Virus record (IMG/VR): IMGVR_UViG_3300048929_000198 | Span: 1-29,016 of that record | DNA length: 29,016 nt | Strand: one strand, 5' to 3' | DNA from: a virus | Shown: piece by piece, positions 9,101 to 18,100 of the stretch | How positions within the stretch are numbered: the stretch's first letter is position 1 | How the letters are laid out: each line of letters starts with the position of its first letter | The notes under the pieces: generated by a model | Told to the model about the DNA's origin: nothing | Database searches by the model: none | Seen by the model: the letters and a program-made list of their open reading frames with translations, nothing else | Program-made: the position numbers and the translations under genes

Positions 9101-12100
9101 GCGTCATTGTTAATGATCCGGCAGCAGGCCGCTTCTCCGCCCGGATTGAGCGATATGAGAACGGTGGTACCGAGGCCGTTGTCGTCGATGACGAAGGCAA
9201 GCCTTATCAGGTGCCCCTCGAGTCAATGAAGGTCAACGGCCTGACGCCGGCGCAAGTCGAACAACAGGACCTCGAGCGTGATCCGCCCATCGAGCGCGAA
9301 ATCGGCGATGCAGGGCCGAACAGCCGAAAGATCGGCGACAAGACTGTCGTACTGCCGGATGAGAAGCACGCCGCGCTATACGACCTTGCCCGCGAACAGA
9401 TCATCGCCAAGAAGCTCGGCGGCACCTCTCAGATCGATATGGACAGCGTCTTGCCGCAAGAGCGCAAGCGGCTTGCGAACGAATTTCGCATTAAGGTGTC
9501 GGATCTGGCGACCTTGGCCGATGACTACCGGTACCGGGCAGAGCGAGCCGCTAAACAGGCGAAATCCAAGCTTCCGGTCAACATGCATGCGGTGAACGAT
9601 CGCTTGCTGAAACAGCGCCAATCAGCACTGGCGAAAGAGGCCGGTGAGGCACCGACACCGACCGCCGATGATGGCGCGACCTGGTGGGACGTTGATCTGA
9701 CCGCACAGGATCGCAAGGGCATTCTTGAAAAAGCGGGCGTCAAGCGCTCTGAGAGGCTGACTTGGGCCGGCATGACGCCGGGCATCCGGAAGAAGCTGAC
9801 CGACGTGCGGGACGCGCAGAGGGCTGCTTCGGAGGACGTCGAGACGCTGTCCGGGCAGAGCGATGTTTCTGCCAAAATGCAGGCCATTGCAGATGAAATC
9901 GGTCAGGATGATGGAGCTGTATATCCCGATCATGCGGAAGCGATGCAGGCTGACGCGGCTGCCAACATGGCGGCCACATCGCCAACCAACGATGGTTCAG
10001 AGCCCACTGAAGCGCAGAAGGAAGCCGGAAACTACAAGGTCGGGCGTCTGAAGTTGGGCGGCCTCGATGTCTCGATCGAAAATCCGGCTGGATCTACGCG
10101 AAAGGGCGTCTCCTCATCTGGTAAAGCATGGGCCGTCGAGATGAAGAGCCATTACGGCTACATCCGCGGTACCGTCGGTCGCGACAAGGACCATATCGAC
10201 GTCTTCGTTCGTCCTGGTACCGATGCGCTGGACGATTCCTCTCCGATCTTTGTCGTCGACCAGAAAGACCCCGCGCGCGGTCGTTTCGACGAGCACAAAG
10301 TGATGGCTGGTTTCGACAACGAAGCGCAGGCGCGTGCCGCATATCTCGAAAACTACACCGCTGACTGGAAGGGGCTGGGAGACATCACCCAGACCACGCT
10401 TGGCGATTTCAAGACGTGGTTGAAGTCCGGCAAGACTTCAGACCCTTTCGCACCGAAATGGTTTGCGTCACAGGAGAAGGCGGAGGGCTACGTCGCTAAG
10501 AACAAGATGGGCGAGACCCACGAGGTTGTTCAGAGAGGTAAGCGCTTCGAAGTTCTGGAGCGAGCGCGCACCACGCCAGCGGTCCGCAGCGGGAAAGGCA
10601 CTGAGCTTGATCCAAACGCTCATCCTTGGTCCGATGTTTGGGGGAGCGATGCCGATGCGGTCTCTGACGCGCTTAGCCGCATCACCAGCACCAACGGCGG
10701 CGACACTCCTATCTCGGATGCCGTTAAGGCGGACGTCGGCAACAAGGAACTGTTGCAGCTGATCGAGAAGCGTTGGGGTGAAGGCGGCGCAGGTGGCAAT
10801 CGCTACATGATCGAGACCCGCAAGGGACCGATCGTGACGATCACGCTGGAAAAGGACGAGGGCAACCAGCGTATCGTTCTGCGCGGCAAAGAACTGGCAG
10901 ATGCCATCCGCAAGGAGTTCGCTGTTTCGCTTGAGGACATGAAGCGTGAGGCTGCCGCTCGTGAAGAGAAGGTGGAAGCACCACAGCAGCCGAAACAGGA
11001 AGCCCCAGCGCAGCAAGAACAGGCTAAATTGAAGCCTAAACCCGCAGTCTCGGAGAACAAGCTTTTCACCGAAGACGCCGCTGCCAAGGCGCGCGAGTTG
11101 CTCCGAAAGAAGCTCTCTGGGAACACGCTGAACAGCGGCATTGACCCGGAATTGCTGCAGGCCGGTATTACGCTCGCCGGCTATCACATCGAAAAGGGTG
11201 CCCGCACCTTTGCCGCATATGCGTCCGCCATGCTCGCTGACCTTGGAGAAGGCGCGCGCCCGTACCTGAGATCGTGGTATATGGGGGTGAAGTATGACCC
11301 CCGCGCCTCGGCATTCGATGGGATGTCGAGCGCGGCAGAGGTCGAGGCCGCAGACGTCAACACCTTCACCGGAGAGACCAATGAACCTGAACAACTGGAT
11401 CGAGATGGGGCGCCAGCACTGGAAGGAGTTTCTGCCGAACCGGTACCGGGAGCTGAAAGCGGCCGGGACGCTGGACGAAGCACTGGAGACAGCAGCGGAG
11501 CAGACGTATCTGGAAGCCGACCAGCTGGAGAAGAACGGGTTCCAGGCGGACGAGGCGTGGCAGATGGTGAGGGAGAACTATCTCCTGTTGCCGCCGGAAG
11601 ACAGCCAGGCAACCGAAAGCCAGACGCAGACGTCGCAGGATCTGATGAGCGCAGCGAGAAGCGGGCAAAGGACGGTCGAGATCAGGTAGCTCGTACAGCA
11701 GCGGTTCCGGCGCAGCAGCGCCCATCCGATTACGTCATCACCGACGCTGACGGTCTGGGTGAGGGCGGTCAAAAGGCGAAGTTCCGTGCAAACGTCGCCG
11801 CGATCGAGTTGGTGAAGCAGCTCGACGAGCAGAAGAGACCAGCCACCCGCGACGAGCAGGCGGTTCTCGCTAAATGGGTCGGCTGGGGCGGCTTGCGAGC
11901 TGCTTTCCCGCGTGAAGATGGCAGTGTCGCCAAGGGCTGGGAAAAGGAAGCGGCGGAGCTGAAATCGCTGCTGACGAAGGAAGAGTATAGCGCCGCCGAG
12001 TCATCGACGAGGAACGCGCATTACACGTCGCCTGAAATCGTCGATGCAGCGTGGTCGATTGCGCAGCGCCTCGGCTTTAAGGGAGGCCAGGTGCTTGAGC

Positions 12101-15100
12101 CGTCCGTTGGAGCTGGAAACTTCCTCGGTCTGATGCCCGGTGAAGTGCGCGGCACTTCCCACGTCACCGGCGTCGAACTGGACCGGATCACGGGTAGTAT
12201 TGCCAAAAATCTTTATCCATCGGCAAACATTCAGGCCCCGATCGGCTTTGAGAAGCTGACCGTCCCCAATTCCTACTTCGATCTGGCGATCGGCAATCCG
12301 CCATTTGGCTCTGAAAAGCTCTATGACAAAGAGCGGACGCATCTCAACACGCTGTCGATCCATAATTTCTTCTTTGCCAAGGCGATCGAGACGCTGCGAC
12401 CAGGTGGCATCCTAGCGATGGTCGTTACAAACCGGTTCCTGGACGGCCAGTCAGCAGCAGCGCGCAACCTGATCCAATCCAAGGCGGATTTCATCGGCGC
12501 TATCCGCCTGCCGAATGACGCGTTCTTGAAGAACGCCGGTACCGAAGTCACAACGGACATCGTCATTCTACAGCGCAGAGAAGCCGGCGCAGCCCCGAAG
12601 GGCAGCGATTGGCTCGAAGTTGTCGATTATCGCGCCAGGAACGGCAACGTCGTACCTCTCAACAAGTATTTCGTCGAAAATCCCGACATGATGCTGGGCG
12701 AGTTCGGCGGCTACGGCTCTATGTACGGTCCCAACGAGCCCGCCTTGATCGCTCGAGGCGGTCAGAATACCGCGGCGGAGCTGGCGAAAGCTGTCGAGAA
12801 GCTGCCCCAAGACATCATGGGCGATACTGTGCCTGTGAGGGTGACAGAAACTGTCACGGTACCGGAAACAGTGGGCGACGTTCAGGTCGGCACGATGTTC
12901 TCCGCCCCGGACGGATCAATTCATCTCCGCACCCCTGATCACATCGGCCAGCCCACATCCAAGGCAGTCGATTTCGCCAACGAGACGGCGAAAGAGCGCG
13001 TCGCCGGAATGGTCCGAGTAAGGGATGCTTTCGCCAAGCTGAGACGCGCTCAGATCAGCGATACCGCCTCGGATCAGCAGATTGAAAACCTGCGAAAAAG
13101 GTTGAATACCTTCTACGATGCCTTTGTAAACAAACACGGACCTATTAACAGCGACGCGAACAAGCGTCTATTCCGAGACGATCCGACGTGGCCGCAAATC
13201 AGCGCTCTTGAGCAATCCTTCGACAAGGGTTTGAGAGCGGCACTTGCCAAAAAAACAGGGGAAAAGCCCCGCGCACCTACTGCAACGAAGGCGGCGATCT
13301 TCACGCGGCGGACGCAGCAGCCTTACAGACGCCCGACAAACGCCAGCAGCGCGAAGGACGCGCTTGCGACGATTCTCAATGATTATGGTCGGGTGAACCT
13401 CGAGGCCATGTCGGACCTATATGGCAAGTCGCAAGAAGCCATCGTGGAAGAGTTGGGGTCTCTGATCTTCAAGACGCCTGCGGGCGCCTATGAGACGGCA
13501 GACCAATATCTTTCCGGCAATGTGAAGCAGAAGCTTGCAGAGGCCGAACGCGCCGCAGAGCAGGATCCAGAATACCGCCGCAATGTGAATGCGCTGCGCG
13601 ACGTGATCCCAGCCGACATCGAGGCGATCGATATCGATGTGAAGCCAGGCGCTCCATGGTTGCCAGCGAACCATGTCGAAGACTTCATTGCTCACATCGC
13701 GCAGGCAGCGGTGAAGCCGCGCGCCTATTATTCCGTCGCGAATGCGAAGTGGGACCTCACGGTCTCGCAAGTCACGCCGGCGGCGCAGACACTTTGGGGG
13801 ACTGACAGAGCCGGCGTAGGGACCGTCCTGAGTGCCGTGATGAACGGTCAGACCATCACGATCTCCGACAGGACATCGGATGGCAAGTCCATCGTCGATC
13901 AAGCAGCAACCGATGCGGCCAATGAGAAGGTGGAGCGCGTAAAAGCCGAGTGGCGCAAGTGGCTCTGGCAAGACGACAAGCGCCGTGACGATCTCGCGCG
14001 GCTTTATAACGACACGTTCAATACCGACGTTATCCAGCAGTTCGACGGCTCGCACCTCACATTGCCGGGGAAGGTCGGCGACGACATCATCGAGCTTCGT
14101 CCAAGCCAGAAGAATTTCATCTGGCGCACTTTGCAGAGCGGTACCGCTCTTGCCGATCACACCGTGGGAGCGGGGAAGACATTCGCGGCGATCGCCTCGG
14201 TCATGGAGAAGCGCCGAACCGGCCAAGCCCGCAAACCAATGATGGTGGTACCGAACCATCTTGTCGGGCAGTGGGCAGCCGACTTCGTGCGTCTTTATCC
14301 AGGCGCTAAGGTGCTGGCAGCCACAAAGCAGGATTTTGAGAAGGAACGGCGGAAACGTCTTTTCGCTCGCATAGCCACCGGCGATTGGGACGCGGTCATT
14401 GTCGCTCACTCCTCATTCGGCAGAATCGGCGTTGATCCGAATTATGAGGCGAAGTTCATCCAGCAGCAGATGGATGATCTGGAAGCCTCGCTGGCAGAGG
14501 TACGGCGCGAGACCGGGCAGAAAAGCCGAAACGTGGCGCAACTCACCAAGTGGCGCGACAACCTGAAAGCCAAGATGGAGCGGCTGCTCGATTCCGGACG
14601 CAAGGATGACGGCCTTACCTTCGACGAGCTGGGCGTCGATGCGCTCTATGTCGATGAGGCGCACGAGTTCAAGAACCTTGCTTACTCGACATCGATGCAA
14701 CGCGTGGCTGGTCTCGGCAACATGGCCGGATCCTCAAAGGCCGCTGACCTCTACATGAAGTCCCGGTTCATCCTTGAAAAGACCGGTGGCAACAACCTGG
14801 TGTTCCTCACCGGCACTCCGCTGTCGAACACGATGGCCGAAATGTACACCGTCCAGCGCTATCTCGACGAGAAGGCGCTGCGGGCCATGGGCGTGGCGCA
14901 TTTCGATGCGTGGGCGCGTGTCTTCGGCGAAGTCGTCACTGATTGGGAATTGTCACCGTCCGGTCAGTATAAGCTCAATAGCCGCTTCTCCAAGTTTGTG
15001 AACGTTCCTGAGCTGATGCAGCGGTATCGCAGCTTCGCCGACGTCATCACCAACGACGACATCAAGGCGCAGCTTGCCGCACAGGGCAAGAAATTCCCTC

Positions 15101-18100
15101 TGCCAAAGGTCAAGGGCGGAAAGCCTACCAACATCGTAGTGGAGCGCTCCCCTGATCAGGCAGCTTACATCGGCGTGGGGCAGGCCGATGACGCCGGCAA
15201 CCTGGTGTTCCCGAATGGGTCTCTTGTATGGAGGGCCGAGAACCTGCCGAAGAAGGCCGAGAAGGGCAAAGACAACATGCTGAAAGTCATGTCGGACGCC
15301 CGTAAGGCGGCGCTCGATATGCGTCTGATCGACCCAAGCTATCCGGACCACCCAAAGTCGAAGATCCATCGCGCCGCAAACGAGATGACGCGGATCTACA
15401 AGGCGTCAAAAGAAGATCGCGGTACCCAGCTCGTCTTTATCGACTTGTCCACTCCCAAAAAGGAGAGGGTCAAGGAGCAAATACGTATACGTGACCTCAT
15501 GGAGCGCGCCGCTCAGGGTGATGAGGCGGCTATGGAAACGCTCGACAACATGTCCCCCGACGAGTTCCTTTCACTCGACAGCACGTTCTCCGTCTACGAT
15601 GACCTGAAGCAAAAGCTCGTCGCTCGCGGCATATCGGAAAGCGAAATCGCCTTCATCCACGATGCCAACACTGAGGCGCAGAAGGAGGAATTGTTCGGAA
15701 AGGTCCGTTCAGGCCGCGTCCGCTTCCTATTCGGCTCTACCGCGAAGATGGGCGCCGGTACCAACGTTCAGAACCGCCTCGTCGCGCTGCATCACCTTGA
15801 TGCACCGTGGCGTCCTTCCGACCTTGAACAGCGTGACGGGCGAGGGATACGCCAGGGCAATGAGCTATATGCTGCCGATCCGGAAGGTTTCGAGATCGAA
15901 ATCCTCCGCTATGCCACGAAGAACACGCTTGATGCTCGCCAGTGGCAGACCATCGAGGCCAAGGCGCGGTTTATCCAGCAGGTGCGCAAGGGTGATATGA
16001 AAACCCGCGAAATCGAGGACATAGCAGGCGAAGCCGCGAACGCCGCTGAAATGAAAGCAGCCGCTTCCGGCAATCCTCTCATCCTTGAGGAGATGGACAC
16101 GCGCCGGAAGCTCAGACAGCTTGAGGGCCAGTCTATCGAGCACGACCGTGAGCAGCATCGCGTGAAGGGCAAGATCAAGTCGCTCGAAGATGAAGCGGAC
16201 CGGTTGCAGCGTGGTCTCTCAAAGGTCGAAGCCGATGCCGATTTGGCGCGAAAGGTTCCCGAGGAGTTCGCCGGTACCGTTGGTGGTCAAACGTTTGAAA
16301 AGCGCAAAGACTTTGGCGCGGCCATCGTCGCGGCGATGCGAAAAGAGCTGATCGACAAGGAAGGCGTTCGCGAGATCGGCGAGTACGCCGGTTTCAAGGT
16401 CGGCATTGATCCTCTGGGATTTGGCAGAGCGTTCAACGTGACGCTCGAGGGCGCGCGGGAATACACTGTTCCAGTCGACGACGCTTCCGACGTCGATGCT
16501 GCTGGTCTCGCGCAGCGCATCATGAATACCGTGAAGCGCCTCGCAAACCAGCCAGCGATCGACAAAGAGCGCATCAGCGAGGCGAAAGCGCAGGTTCCCG
16601 CCCTTCAAAAGCAGATCGGCGCGTGGGAAGGCGCTCAGGAGCTTGCCGATACCGCCGCTCGCCATCGCCGGATTTTGGACGCGCTGAAGCCTCAGCCAAA
16701 GAGTGCCAAGACGTCGGTCAAGGTGGAAGCTGGTGATGTGGATGCCCCGATCGCGAACAAGCGTCCTGATCCTGTCGTTATAGCCATCGCCAATGATCTG
16801 CAAACCGTCGGCATACCGGCTGCGCCCAATAGCACGGCCATCTTCCAGTGGGCGAAGGACACGATCGCGCGTTTCGGCAAGTCGGGGCACGAGTATCTTA
16901 TGGCCGTCGACGACGATGGCAGCGTTGTCGAGTTCGGTACCGCCAAGAAGAAGGCCGCGACCGGAATCAACAACAAGCTGTATGGCGCATTGCTCAATCC
17001 AGATCGTCGCCTCGTTGTGTTCCACAATCACCCCAGCAACAGCCCTCTGAGTGTTGCCGATATCTCAATGATGGGGATGCCGGGACTTCACTCGGTCTGG
17101 GCATTTGGAGCGAACGGCATGCAGATGCGCGCCGTTCTCACCCCCGAGGCAGAGGCCGTGATGCGCGCCGCGGCAGATCCCAATCAGACAGTGAAGGCTT
17201 GGCGAGACACCTTGTCGTCGGCGCTTGAGCAAGTCGATGCATTCTTGCGCCCACTCGTCACCAGCGGCGTGATCGATGTGGAGGCTGGCAACGCTGCCTA
17301 TACCAACACGGCGGCAATTCTGGCTCAAAAGGCCGGGCTTATCGACATTTCCTCAAATACCAACTATGATACTTCCGCCATCGAGGGCTTGAATGCCAAG
17401 CTCGATAAATTGGCGGTCGCTCTGAAGGAACAGATCAGCGATGGCACAGCAGGCAGCACCGATAAGGGGATTTCACGACGACCCGCCCGCGACGTTCGAC
17501 ACGTTGCAGAAGTGGAAGGATTGGCACGCATCGGTGAGCCAATGGCCGGCACGCGATCCGGACCGGCAGGGCTATCTGAAACAGGCGCGCCAGATTATCA
17601 GAGAAAAGAGCGCCGTTCAGACAAACAGCCAGGACGAGTCGAAGGCGTAACCCAATCGCGCATCGTCGAGGAGCTGCGCGGTAAGCTGACCGATTTGCAG
17701 CCTGCGCTCCTGAAAACCATCCCCCTTAACTATTTCTCAGAACTTGCCCGTTCGAACATGACGGCGGTTGGCGACTATCTGCGCGTCAAGCGCTTGATGG
17801 ATGCCTTCAGGGGGAAGAAGCATGCCGAGGCCGATTCCGTAGCACAGGATTGGTTGAAATACACCCGTCTTGGGTTTGCCGGCAAAGACAAGGCCAAGGC
17901 GCAGGAACTTGCCGACCTGATGCATGACGCTACCCTCGCGGGTGTCGATCCAGCCGCTACGGACGACGAGACCAAAGCGCTCTCCGGGGATGACCACCTG
18001 CGCAAGCGTTTCATGGCGCTGCCGCCAAAGGGGCGGGAACTTTATGTGAAAGTCAGGGACGCGTATCGGGAGCAGTCGCAGGAGCTTGACGAAATACTGC

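Noticed and set aside
10468-11394. Long antisense ORF (308 codons) opposite the giant gene
   Set aside because: Antisense frame of a GC-rich coding region. The product is low in order, has no recognisable domain or ribosome site, and the plus strand encodes conserved domains.
13417-14409. Long antisense ORF (330 codons) overlapping the methylase-helicase region
   Set aside because: A mirror of strong plus-strand coding bias; the plus strand carries the SNF2 Walker A region here.
16219-17031. Antisense ORF of 270 codons opposite the coiled-coil and JAB region
   Set aside because: Same explanation; no start signal and no protein-like motifs.
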